Source: an uncultured Lachnospiraceae bacterium (GTDB lineage Bacteria > Bacillota > Clostridia > Lachnospirales > Lachnospiraceae). Taken from it: 64,000 nt of DNA. Positions within the stretch are counted from its first letter, which is position 1; every line of letters starts with the position of its first letter. Below, piece by piece: positions 38,133-46,844 of this stretch. A program made the position numbers and the translations under genes. The stretch lies in contig CANPZI010000006.1 in NCBI GenBank assembly GCA_947588995.1, forward strand, positions 1 to 64,000, read 5' to 3'. The notes under the pieces are model-generated. The model was given only the letters and a program-made list of their open reading frames with translations, did no database searches and was not told the DNA's origin.

Positions 38133-39137
38133 ATGACGGCTATGACTCGGGGTGCAAAACCGGCGGGCAGGACGTTCGGGGAGTGGATCAGGAGCAGAGA
38201 CGGGCAGAAAGTGCTGGTCATGATCGCTTTCATGGTCATTCCGCTGGGGCTTTTGTTTACTTTTACATATCTGCCATTTGCCGAAATGTTCGGCTTCAGT
38301 TTCTATGATATGAAGTATATCGGCGCGAGAAAATTCGTCGGTATGAAGAATTACATCAAGGTATTTCAGAGGGACGACTGCTTCAGGGCTCTGAAGCTGA
38401 GCCTCTATTATATGGGCGGTTCGGTGGTTCAGCTCGTTCTGGCGCTGTATCTGGCGACGATCTTGAGCTTCAAGGTAAAGGGCGGCAGCATTTTCAAGGG
38501 ATTCATGTTTTTCCCGTATCTGATCAACGGTATCGCAATCGGTTTCATCTTTAAGTTTTTCTACACCAGAGGCTTCGTGTTCGACACGGTGCTTCAGTGG
38601 TGCGGTTTTAACCTGGATAATCTTCCGTACTGGCTGAGAGACCAGCGGATCAACAATATTTCTCTGGTTGGCACTTCGGTGTGGCGTTATTTCGGACAGA
38701 ACATGGTGCTCTTCATCGGCGCGATCATGTCGGTGGACTCCGAGCTGTACGAGGCGGCCATGCTGGACGGCGCCAACAGGTTCCAGCAGTTTAAGTACAT
38801 CATCATGCCGAGCATCAAGACCATCATCACGCTGAACGTGATCCTGTCGATCACCGGCTCCCTGAGCGCATTCGAGCCGCCTTACGTGATCACGGACGGT
38901 GCGAACGGCACGGGAACCTACTTCGTAGTCATGAATGAGATCGCGCACACCCAGCAGAAAGTGGGCCTGGCATCGGCCATGGCGATTGTCCTTCTCATGA
39001 TTATCTTCGCGGCGACGATCTTACAGAAGCTGTTCTTCAAGTATGTCTTTAGGAGCGCCGACGACGAGGACTTAAACGCAACGGCAAGACGGGACAAAAA
39101 GCTGGCGAAACTGGCGGCGAGAAAGGCGGGGAGATAG
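38133..39137 (+). CDS. Sugar ABC transporter permease (MalF/UgpA type)
   Basis: The 334-residue integral membrane protein has six predicted helices and the EAA loop YEAAMLDGANRFQQFKYIIMPSI near residue 205, which docks the ATPase. A positively charged N-terminus precedes the first helix and a charged tail (RRDKKLAKLAARKAGR) ends it. It follows the binding protein and directly abuts the second permease. No ATPase gene is present in the operon, so a shared MsmK-type ATPase encoded elsewhere is expected. Confidence 0.93.
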   Translation: MTAMTRGAKPAGRTFGEWIRSRDGQKVLVMIAFMVIPLGLLFTFTYLPFAEMFGFSFYDMKYIGARKFVGMKNYIKVFQRDDCFRALKLSLYYMGGSVVQLVLALYLATILSFKVKGGSIFKGFMFFPYLINGIAIGFIFKFFYTRGFVFDTVLQWCGFNLDNLPYWLRDQRINNISLVGTSVWRYFGQNMVLFIGAIMSVDSELYEAAMLDGANRFQQFKYIIMPSIKTIITLNVILSITGSLSAFEPPYVITDGANGTGTYFVVMNEIAHTQQKVGLASAMAIVLLMIIFAATILQKLFFKYVFRSADDEDLNATARRDKKLAKLAARKAGR

Positions 39138-39986
39138 ATGACAATCGTACAGAAAATATCCAAATATGTATTGATAATCCTGAAATATTTTTCGCTGGTG
39201 TTCTTCTCTTTCGTGGCGGTGCTGCCGATTGTGTCCGTCTGCATCACGGCGTTTAAGACGGATGTGGAGTACCAGCAGACCAACGTCATGACATTGCCCG
39301 AAAGCTGGCTGAATTTCACCAACTTTACGCAGGCGTTTATCAAGGCGAACATGGGGCGGGCTTTTCTCAACTCCACGATCATCCTGATCTGCACGCTGGT
39401 GGCTTCCGTGCTGATCGGCACGCAGCTCGCCTATGTGCTGGACCGCTTCAAGTTTCCGGGCAACGGCCTGATCCGCAGCCTCTTCCTCTTCGCCTCGCTC
39501 CTTCCGGGTGTCGCGATGCAGGTGTCGGTGTACGAGATCATGTGGAAACTGCACTTTATCAATTTCCTGCCGGGTTACATCATCCTGATGTGCGGCACGG
39601 ACGTTATCTCGATTTATATTTATATCCAGTTCTTTGAAAATATCGATTTCTCGCTGGACGAATCGGCGATCATGGACGGGGCCTCCTACTTCACGATTTT
39701 CTACAGGATTCTGCTGCCGCTCTTAAAGCCGGCGATTGTGACCTCCTGTATCTTAAAGGGTGTGGGAACCTACAACGAATACTACATGGCCAACCTGTAT
39801 CTGCAGGATAAGAAGAAACTGGCGACTGTGGCGACCTCCCTCTACACGTTTGTGGGGCCGCTGGGCAGCAAGTACAACCTGATCTGCGCGGGCGTCATCA
39901 TCTCGCTTCTGCCGGCGTTAATTGTGTTCATCACCTGCCAGAAGCAGATCTACAGCGGACTTACCGCGGGCGCGGTCAAGGGTTAA
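39138..39986 (+). CDS. Sugar ABC transporter permease (MalG/UgpE type)
   Basis: This 282-residue partner permease begins at the base after the previous stop codon, indicating translational coupling. It has six helices and the EAA loop DESAIMDGASYFTIFYRILLPLLKP near residue 173. With the preceding permease it would form the membrane channel of the manno-oligosaccharide importer. Confidence 0.93.
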   Translation: MTIVQKISKYVLIILKYFSLVFFSFVAVLPIVSVCITAFKTDVEYQQTNVMTLPESWLNFTNFTQAFIKANMGRAFLNSTIILICTLVASVLIGTQLAYVLDRFKFPGNGLIRSLFLFASLLPGVAMQVSVYEIMWKLHFINFLPGYIILMCGTDVISIYIYIQFFENIDFSLDESAIMDGASYFTIFYRILLPLLKPAIVTSCILKGVGTYNEYYMANLYLQDKKKLATVATSLYTFVGPLGSKYNLICAGVIISLLPALIVFITCQKQIYSGLTAGAVKG

Positions 39987-40004
39987 GCGATTTGTTTCGG
40001 GATA

Positions 40005-40034
40005 TTGACTTGCAAGGCGGCGTGCATGTATGAT
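40005..40034 (+). promoter_or_regulatory. Promoter of the mannoside catabolic genes
   Basis: TTGACT at 40005-40010, 18 bp, TATGAT at 40029-40034, in the 82-bp gap before the epimerase gene. Confidence 0.5.
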
Positions 40035-40068
40035 AAGAATAACAGAACAGTAAAGGACGGGCATTGCC

Positions 40069-41232
40069 ATGATGGTAGAAGAAGTAAGAAAACATCTGAC
40101 GGAGGGGATCATTCCTTTCTGGAAGAAGATGCGGGATGATCAGTTCGGCGGTTATTACGGCTATATGGATTATGACCTGAAAGTGGACCGGAAAGCGGTT
40201 AAAGGCTGCATCTTAAACAGCCGTATCACCTGGTTTTTTGCAAATGCTTACCTCCTCCTTAAGGATGAGGATCTGCTGGCGCAGGCGCGTCACGGCTATG
40301 AATTTATGAAGCGCTGCTGTCTGGATACGGAGCAGGGCGGGGTGTACTGGTCGGTGGCTTACGACGGCACGCCGGAAGACACCACCAAGCACACCTACAA
40401 TCAGGCGTTTTCGATCTATGCGCTGTCGTCTTACTATGACGCGTCCGGGGATAGAGAGGCGCTTAATACGGCGATGGCGCTCTACCGCATCATCGAGGAG
40501 CGCTGTACGGACGAGATCGGCTACAAGGAGGCTTTTGACAGGAATTTTCATGAGATTGACAATGACAAGCTGTCCGAGAACGGTGTGATGGCAGAGAAGA
40601 CAATGAACACGCTCTTACATGTGTTCGAGGCCTACACGGAGCTGTACCGCGTGTCGCATGACGCGGAGGTGGGAGAGAGACTGAAATGGATTCTGGACAC
40701 TTTCGCCGACAAGGTGTACAATCCGGCGCTGCAGCGGCAGGAAGTTTTCTTTGACAGAGATATGCGCTCCATCATTGATCTGCACTCCTATGGGCATGAC
40801 ATTGAGACGGCGTGGCTGATCGACAGGGGTGTGGAGATTCTGGGCGACACGGCGTACAGAGAGAAGCTTTCGCCGATCACGGAGGCGCTGACACAGAAGA
40901 TTTATGAGACTGCTTTTGACGGGCATTCGCTTGCGAACGAGTGCGAGAACGGCGTGGTGAATACGCACCGCATCTGGTGGGTGCAGGCGGAGACGGTGGT
41001 AGGCTTCCTGAACGGCTGGCAGAGGCATCCGGAGAGGAAGGAATATCTGGAGGCCGCCGAGGCGGAATGGGCGTTTATCAAGGCGCACGTGATCGATCCG
41101 CGCGACGGTTCCGAGTGGTTCTGGGAAGTGGACGAGACGGGGAAACCCTACGAGGGGAGGCCTATCGTGGAACCCTGGAAATGTCCCTACCACAACGGCA
41201 GAATGTGTATGGAAGTGATTAAGAGAAGCTGA
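40069..41232 (+). CDS. Cellobiose 2-epimerase
   Basis: The 387-residue AGE-superfamily enzyme has an alpha/alpha-barrel and converts the reducing-end mannose of beta-1,4-mannobiose into glucose (and cellobiose into glucosylmannose). Characteristic parts are the N-terminus EEVRKHLTEGIIPFWKKM, KGCILNSRITWFF, and the catalytic histidine regions THKYNQAF-like KHTYNQAF, DLHSYGHDIETAWL and THRIWWVQAE. It precedes the two GH130 phosphorylases, which use its product, as in Ruminococcus and Roseburia. Confidence 0.93.
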   Translation: MMVEEVRKHLTEGIIPFWKKMRDDQFGGYYGYMDYDLKVDRKAVKGCILNSRITWFFANAYLLLKDEDLLAQARHGYEFMKRCCLDTEQGGVYWSVAYDGTPEDTTKHTYNQAFSIYALSSYYDASGDREALNTAMALYRIIEERCTDEIGYKEAFDRNFHEIDNDKLSENGVMAEKTMNTLLHVFEAYTELYRVSHDAEVGERLKWILDTFADKVYNPALQRQEVFFDRDMRSIIDLHSYGHDIETAWLIDRGVEILGDTAYREKLSPITEALTQKIYETAFDGHSLANECENGVVNTHRIWWVQAETVVGFLNGWQRHPERKEYLEAAEAEWAFIKAHVIDPRDGSEWFWEVDETGKPYEGRPIVEPWKCPYHNGRMCMEVIKRS

Positions 41233-41244
41233 GGAGAGTTTGCC

Positions 41245-42420
41245 ATGCTGCATGAAAAATATGCTGAGGAGCTGAAAAAATACGAGGCTCTGATCAACAG
41301 AAAAAATCAGGAGGACACGGATTTCTACAACGGCGTGTACACGAGGTACCGCTATCCGGTACTCACGAGGGAACATATTCCTCTGACCTGGGAATACGAC
41401 CTGAATCCCGGGACCAACCCCTATTTTATGAAGAGACTGGGGATCAACGCGGTCTTAAATTCCGGCGCGATCAAGTTAAACGGCAAGTATTACCTGGTGG
41501 CCAGGATTGAGGGGGACGACCGCAAATCTTTCTTCGGCATTGCGGAGAGCGACAGCGGAGTGGACGGGTTTCGTTTCTGGGATTATCCCATTCTGCTGCC
41601 GGACACCTGCCCGGAGGAGACAAATGTGTATGATATGCGCCTGACGCAGCACGAGGACGGCTATATCTATGGCGTGTTCTGCTCGGAGAGCAAGGACACC
41701 ACCGTCAATGACCTGTCGGCGGCGGTGGCGGCGGCCGGCATTGTGCGGACGAAAGACTTAAAAACCTGGGAGAGGCTGCCCAACCTGGTGACGCTGCACT
41801 CTCCGCAGCAGAGGAACGTGGTACTTCATCCGGAGTTTGTAAACGGCAAGTATGCTTTTTACACCCGTCCCATGGACGACTTCATCGAGACGGGGTCCGG
41901 CGGCGGCATCGGCTTTGGCCTCTGCGACGACATCACCCATGCGGTCATCGACGAGGAGAAGATGACCAGCCTGCGGAAGTATCACACGATCACGGAGGCC
42001 AAGAACGGCGCGGGCGCGGTGCCGATCAAGACGGAAAAGGGCTGGATCCATATCGCCCACGGCGTGCGCAACACGGCAGCCGGACTGCGCTATGTCATCT
42101 ACGCGTTCGCGACGGACCTGCAGGATCCCTCCAGAGTGATCGCGGAGCCGTCGGGACTGCTGATCGGACCGCGGAAAGAGGAGCGGGAAGGGGATGTGGC
42201 CAACGTGGTCTTCACCAACGGCGCTATCGCGGACGACAACGGCGACGTCTACATCTACTATGCGTCCAGCGATACCAGGGTGCATGTGGCCCGCACCACG
42301 ATCGACAGACTGATCGACTATGTATTCCACACGCCGGAGGATCCCCTGCGCAGCGTCAAGTGCGTGGAGCAGAGATGTGAACTGATCCGCAGGAATCTGG
42401 ATTTTTTGGCACAACAGTAA
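41245..42420 (+). CDS. 4-O-beta-D-mannosyl-D-glucose phosphorylase, GH130_1
   Basis: This 391-residue inverting phosphorylase splits mannosyl-glucose with phosphate into mannose 1-phosphate and glucose. GH130 features include the catalytic Asp in [18 protein letters not shown] near residue 130, the phosphate-binding basic residues in [12 protein letters not shown] and the five-bladed propeller repeats. The larger size and N-terminal helix ([20 protein letters not shown]) separate subfamily 1 from the smaller enzyme downstream. It starts 12 bp after the epimerase gene. Confidence 0.93.
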   Translation: MLHEKYAEELKKYEALINRKNQEDTDFYNGVYTRYRYPVLTREHIPLTWEYDLNPGTNPYFMKRLGINAVLNSGAIKLNGKYYLVARIEGDDRKSFFGIAESDSGVDGFRFWDYPILLPDTCPEETNVYDMRLTQHEDGYIYGVFCSESKDTTVNDLSAAVAAAGIVRTKDLKTWERLPNLVTLHSPQQRNVVLHPEFVNGKYAFYTRPMDDFIETGSGGGIGFGLCDDITHAVIDEEKMTSLRKYHTITEAKNGAGAVPIKTEKGWIHIAHGVRNTAAGLRYVIYAFATDLQDPSRVIAEPSGLLIGPRKEEREGDVANVVFTNGAIADDNGDVYIYYASSDTRVHVARTTIDRLIDYVFHTPEDPLRSVKCVEQRCELIRRNLDFLAQQ

Positions 42421-42466
42421 CTTATCAACCCAATACAACAGCGCGAAGCGCGGAAATGAGGAAGCT

Positions 42467-43489
42467 ATGAGTGAAGTGAAGATGATTGCCCCGGCAGTCA
42501 AGAATGTACCCTGGCAGGAAAAACCCGCGGGGCTTACGGGTGCTCCCGTGTGGAGATATACGGAGAACCCCATCATCGGCAGAAACCCGATACCGGGTGT
42601 CGCCCGCATCTTTAACAGCGCGGTCATGCCCTACGGCGATGAGTTTATCGGCGTTTTCAGAGGCGAGCAGACCAACGGCATCCCCTATATCTATATGGGG
42701 AGGAGCAAGGACGCGATCCACTGGGATTTCGATCAGAACAAAATCCCGTTCGTGGACGAGGAGGGCAACCCCTTTATGCCCAGATACGCCTATGACCCCA
42801 GACTGGTGAAGGTGGAGGACACCTACTATATCATCTGGTGCCAGGATTTCTACGGCGCCGCCATCGGTATGGCCAAGACCACAGATTTCAAGACCTTTAC
42901 GAGGCTGGAGAATCCGTTCCTCCCTTACAACAGAAACGCGGTGCTCTTCCCGCGGAAGATCCACGGCAACTTCATGATGCTCAGCCGTCCTTCCGACAGC
43001 GGACATACGCCTTTTGGGGATATCTTCGTCAGCGAGAGCCCGGATCTCGTGTACTGGGGCAAACACAGACATGTGATGAGCCAGGGAAACGAGTGGTGGG
43101 AGTCCCTGAAAATCGGCGGCGGCGCGGCGCCGATCGAGACGAGCGAGGGATGGCTCCTGTTCTACCACGGCGTCAGCGGCACCTGCAACGGCTATGTCTA
43201 CTCCATCGGCGGCGCGATTCTGGACTTGGAGAATCCTTCTATCGTCAAATACCGGTGCGAGAATTTCCTGATTACGCCGGAAGAGTGGTATGAGGAGAGA
43301 GGCTTCGTGCCCAACGTCTGCTTCCCCTGCGCCACGATTCACGACCCGGAGAGCGGCAGGATCGCCATCTATTACGGCTGTGCGGACAGCTATGTTGGTC
43401 TTGCTTTCACGCAGTTCGAGGATGTCATGGCATATATCAAGGAACACAGCGTCCTGACCGAGACAGACACGGAGATCGGGAGACGTTAG
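42467..43489 (+). CDS. Beta-1,4-mannooligosaccharide phosphorylase, GH130_2
   Basis: The 340-residue enzyme removes mannose from the non-reducing end of manno-oligosaccharides as mannose 1-phosphate. Its GH130 motifs are FNSAVMPYGDEFIGVFRGE, the catalytic Asp in YDPRLVKVEDTYYIIWC near residue 110, and NRNAVLFPRKI. It complements the preceding GH130_1 enzyme, which handles the final disaccharide. A terminator-like hairpin follows, so the esterase genes downstream may be expressed less. Confidence 0.93.
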   Translation: MSEVKMIAPAVKNVPWQEKPAGLTGAPVWRYTENPIIGRNPIPGVARIFNSAVMPYGDEFIGVFRGEQTNGIPYIYMGRSKDAIHWDFDQNKIPFVDEEGNPFMPRYAYDPRLVKVEDTYYIIWCQDFYGAAIGMAKTTDFKTFTRLENPFLPYNRNAVLFPRKIHGNFMMLSRPSDSGHTPFGDIFVSESPDLVYWGKHRHVMSQGNEWWESLKIGGGAAPIETSEGWLLFYHGVSGTCNGYVYSIGGAILDLENPSIVKYRCENFLITPEEWYEERGFVPNVCFPCATIHDPESGRIAIYYGCADSYVGLAFTQFEDVMAYIKEHSVLTETDTEIGRR

Positions 43490-43506
43490 CATGGAAGATG
43501 CGGAGA

Positions 43507-43533
43507 GAGCCGGCTGTAAGGCCGGCTCCTTTT
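43507..43533 (+). terminator. Internal terminator-like hairpin after GH130_2
   Basis: GAGCCGGC (43507-43514) pairs with GCCGGCTC (43521-43528), followed by CTTTT. It lies inside the apparent operon and may give partial readthrough. Confidence 0.65.
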
Positions 43534-43570
43534 CCAAAAAGAAAAAGAGGATTGACGGAGGAAGTTTGAC

Positions 43571-44698
43571 ATGAAAGAATATGACATTCGGCCGCAGCAG
43601 GGGCTGATCCACAGAGGAAACTGGCGTATGCTGAAACAGTGTATGAAAAAGGCGCGCGCCGGGGAGAAAGTGACGGTCGGTTTCCTGGGAGGCTCCATCA
43701 CACAGGGAAGTCTCTCCAGCACGCCACAGACTTGCTATGCTTATCTGGTGTACGAGTGGTGGAAGCGGAGATTCCCCGCGGCCGAGATTGTCTATGTCAA
43801 CGGTGGGATCGGCGGTACGACTTCACAGTTCGGCGTATCCAGGGTCAGGGAGCATATGCTCTGCCACAGGCCGGATTTTTTGCTGATCGAGTTTGCGGTG
43901 AACGACGACAACACGCCATTCTTTGAGGAGACTTATGAAGGGCTGATCCGCACCGTGCTGGGACAGGACGAAGCGCCGGCGGTGCTTTTGATGAACAATG
44001 TGCGCTATGACAACGGGGAGAATGCGGAGGAGATGCATCTGAAGGCAGCCGAGGCTTACGCGCTTCCCATGGTGAGCATGAAGCCCGTGATCTGGCCGAA
44101 AGTCTCGTCGGGGGAGATTGTGCGGGCAGAGATCACACCGGACGGCCTGCACCCCAACGACGCGGGACATCGCCTCGTCGCTTCGGTGGTCACGGCCTGT
44201 CTGGACCGGATCTATGAAGAGATGGACAGAGAGGAGGAGCCTGCCTTTGCGGACGGTTCTCTGCCGGCGCCCGTCACGGCCAACGCTTACGAACATTCCG
44301 TGCGGTATCAGAATCACAATACCGAACCTCTCCTCGCGGGCTTCCGGGCGGACCGGGCGCCTTCGGAGAACATTCTGGACATCTTCACGGGAGGCTACAC
44401 CGCTTCCCGCGCGGGCGATAAGATCACGTTCCGGGTGACGGGGACGGGGATTGCCGTACAGTACAGAAAGTCGGTGAACAAGCCGGCGCCTGTGGCGAAA
44501 GCGGTCATAGACGGCGATGAGGCTGGCGCCGTGATTTTGGATGCCAATTTCGACGAGGACTGGGGCGACTGCCTGTATATTGAGACGGTGCTGTATCACG
44601 GGGAGAATAGAGAACATCTGGTGGAGATCACGATCACGGAGGCGCATGAGGACGACGCGGTGCCTTTTTATCTGGTTTCCGTCATAGGCTCCTGTTAA
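43571..44698 (+). CDS. SGNH acetylesterase, CE17-like, with C-terminal CBM35-like domain
   Basis: The 375-residue cytoplasmic esterase begins with an SGNH hydrolase domain: block I GFLGGSITQGS (Ser near 39), the Asn block FAVNDDN, and block V DGLHPNDAGH with catalytic Asp and His near 194-197. Residues 250-375 form a beta-rich module resembling CBM35. This two-domain layout in a GH130 locus matches the mannan 2-O-acetylesterase (CE17) of Roseburia. It would deacetylate imported manno-oligosaccharides before phosphorolysis. The specific linkage is inferred from context. Confidence 0.82.
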   Translation: MKEYDIRPQQGLIHRGNWRMLKQCMKKARAGEKVTVGFLGGSITQGSLSSTPQTCYAYLVYEWWKRRFPAAEIVYVNGGIGGTTSQFGVSRVREHMLCHRPDFLLIEFAVNDDNTPFFEETYEGLIRTVLGQDEAPAVLLMNNVRYDNGENAEEMHLKAAEAYALPMVSMKPVIWPKVSSGEIVRAEITPDGLHPNDAGHRLVASVVTACLDRIYEEMDREEEPAFADGSLPAPVTANAYEHSVRYQNHNTEPLLAGFRADRAPSENILDIFTGGYTASRAGDKITFRVTGTGIAVQYRKSVNKPAPVAKAVIDGDEAGAVILDANFDEDWGDCLYIETVLYHGENREHLVEITITEAHEDDAVPFYLVSVIGSC

Positions 44699-44735
44699 GA
44701 AAAAGGCAGACGACAGGAATGCGGGAGGAAAGACG

Positions 44736-45695
44736 ATGAATCAGGAGAATCATGCGCGGGGCGCGGAGGCGATCAGCTTTGCGCCGGTGTTGAAAGAGAC
44801 GGTCTGGGGCGGAGAGAGGCTGTACGGGGAGTACGGTTACGGTGTGCCGGGCCGTAAGGTCGGTGAGTGCTGGGCCGTCAGCGCCCACCCGAACGGCGAC
44901 TGTGTGGTGCGCGAGGGCGCATACCGGGGCAGGACGCTGTCGCAGCTCTGGCGGGAGGAGCCGCAGCTGTTCGGCGGCGCGGCGAAAGGGGAGTTCCCGC
45001 TGCTCGTCAAGGTGATCGACGCGGCGGACGATCTGAGTATTCAGGTGCATCCCGACGATGCCTACGCGGCGGCGAACGAGAACGGCTCTCTGGGAAAGAC
45101 GGAGTGTTGGTATATTCTGGACTGCGCGCAGGACGCAAGGCTGGTGATCGGCCACAACGCCGACACGAAGAAAGAACTGGCAGATATGGTGGAGCAGGGC
45201 AGATGGAAAGAACTGATCCGTGAGGTTCCCGTGCACAAGGGCGATTTCGTGCAGATCAATCCCGGCACCGTCCACGCCATCAAGGGAGGCATCATGCTGT
45301 TAGAAACGCAGCAGAGCAGCGACGTGACCTATCGTCTCTACGACTATGACAGGCTCTCGGACGGCAGGCCGCGGCCCCTGCATATCAGGCAGAGCCTGGA
45401 TGTGATCACTGTGCCGGCAGCGCCCGCGGATGTGAAAGAGACCGCCTCTCTGCCGGCGAACGAGCTGCACCTGCTGATCGCCTGCCGGTATTACCGGGTG
45501 TGGAAGCTGGCGCTGGCCGGAAGCTTCTCCATGGAGCAGGACTGCCCGTTCCTTCTCATGAGTGTTGTGGCGGGCACATGCCGCATGAACGGCAGACCTG
45601 TCGGTAAGGGCGAACATTTGCTGTTGCCCGCGGGATATGGCAGCGTGGAAATTGAGGGAGAGGCGGAAATTATTTTTTCGTCGGTCAACGAGTAG
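44736..45695 (+). CDS. manA: Mannose-6-phosphate isomerase, class I
   Basis: This 319-residue zinc enzyme interconverts mannose 6-phosphate and fructose 6-phosphate. It shows the cupin metal site: QVHPDDAYAAANE near residue 102, GKTECWYIL with a metal Glu, and PGTVHAIKGG near 178. The length fits the short Firmicutes form. It connects mannose released in the locus to glycolysis, though the phosphomannomutase needed to convert mannose 1-phosphate is not in the window. Confidence 0.94.
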   Translation: MNQENHARGAEAISFAPVLKETVWGGERLYGEYGYGVPGRKVGECWAVSAHPNGDCVVREGAYRGRTLSQLWREEPQLFGGAAKGEFPLLVKVIDAADDLSIQVHPDDAYAAANENGSLGKTECWYILDCAQDARLVIGHNADTKKELADMVEQGRWKELIREVPVHKGDFVQINPGTVHAIKGGIMLLETQQSSDVTYRLYDYDRLSDGRPRPLHIRQSLDVITVPAAPADVKETASLPANELHLLIACRYYRVWKLALAGSFSMEQDCPFLLMSVVAGTCRMNGRPVGKGEHLLLPAGYGSVEIEGEAEIIFSSVNE

Positions 45696-45716
45696 AGACG
45701 ACCGGGAGGAGCAGGG

Positions 45717-46844
45717 ATGACAGAGAATGAGAGAGTGCGCTATGTGCCGCTTAAGGAGGCGCAGTGCAGGGTGCACGGCAGGACGGACAAAAGTCAGGAT
45801 CCGCTGCCGTTATTCTGGAACGGCAGCTTGGTGGAAGTCAACGTCACGGGGAGTGAACTCTGGATTGATCTGGAGGTGGATTACGAGAATTATGAGCCCT
45901 GGGCCGGCTGTGATATCAACGGCGCGTTCCTGTCCAGACAGATGCTGATGCCGGGCAGATACCGGCTCTGTCTGTTTCGGGGCATGGATCCGAAGAAAGT
46001 GAAGAACGTGCGCTTTTTCCGGGAACTGCAGGCGATGAGCGAGGACGATGCCAACCATATCCTGATTCACGGCTTCGCCACGGACGGAGCGTTTCAGCCT
46101 GTGCCGGAGGCGCGTTACAGGCTGGAGTTTATCGGGGACAGCATCACTTCGGGAGAGGGCACTTACGGCGCGCTGGAAGAGGTGGACTGGATCTCCATGT
46201 TCATGAGCGTGAGCAAAAATTACGCCGTGATGACATCGCGGGCGCTGGGGGCGGATTTTCATCTCCTCTCGCAGGGCGGCTGGGGCGTGCTGTGCGGCTG
46301 GGACAACAATCCGCACAACAATCTGCCTTTCTGCTATGAGGAGACCTGCGGATTGCTGCACGGCAGTGTCAACGAGAAGCTTGGGGCGCACAAGCCGTGG
46401 GATTTTGCCTCCTGGCAGCCGGATGCCGTCATTGTCAATCTGGGGACCAACGACGCCAGCGCGTTTCACCAGCCTGTGTGGACGGATCCGGCCACGGGGG
46501 AGAGCTTTGAGCAGCATCTGGAGACGGACGGTTCCTGGCGCGAGGCGGATATCGAGAGATTCAGACAGGCGGTGATCGCTTTCCTGAAAGTGATCCGCAA
46601 GAACAATCCGAAAGCGCATATCGTCTGGACTTACGGTATGCTGGGCTATGAACTGACGCTTCCCATCACGGAGGCGATAAACAGGTATCGGGCGGAGACG
46701 GGAGACGGCAACACGGTCTTTCTGCAGCTGCCCAACACGACGCGTGAGACGGTGGGCTCCCACGAGCACCCCGGCGCAAAGTCCCATGAGCGGGCGGCCG
46801 GCGTGCTGACAGAGTATCTGAGAACGGTTTTGGAAGGCGTGTGA
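45717..46844 (+). CDS. Acetylesterase, CE2-like
   Basis: The 375-residue protein has the two-domain structure of carbohydrate esterase family 2: an N-terminal jelly-roll of about 130 residues (GSLVEVNVTGSELWIDLEVDYE, ending before FATDGAFQPVP) and a C-terminal SGNH domain with EFIGDSITSGEGTYG (Ser near 144), NLGTNDAS and the catalytic His in HEHPGAKSHERAA. There is no signal peptide. With the CE17-like enzyme it would remove acetyl groups at different mannose positions, as reported for the Roseburia pair. Its stop overlaps the start of the following sensor gene. Confidence 0.87.
   Translation: MTENERVRYVPLKEAQCRVHGRTDKSQDPLPLFWNGSLVEVNVTGSELWIDLEVDYENYEPWAGCDINGAFLSRQMLMPGRYRLCLFRGMDPKKVKNVRFFRELQAMSEDDANHILIHGFATDGAFQPVPEARYRLEFIGDSITSGEGTYGALEEVDWISMFMSVSKNYAVMTSRALGADFHLLSQGGWGVLCGWDNNPHNNLPFCYEETCGLLHGSVNEKLGAHKPWDFASWQPDAVIVNLGTNDASAFHQPVWTDPATGESFEQHLETDGSWREADIERFRQAVIAFLKVIRKNNPKAHIVWTYGMLGYELTLPITEAINRYRAETGDGNTVFLQLPNTTRETVGSHEHPGAKSHERAAGVLTEYLRTVLEGV

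Noticed and set aside
36582-38948. 788-codon minus-strand frame opposite the mannan binding protein and permease
   Set aside because: Antisense to two well-supported genes, with composition typical of a shadow frame and no ribosome binding site.
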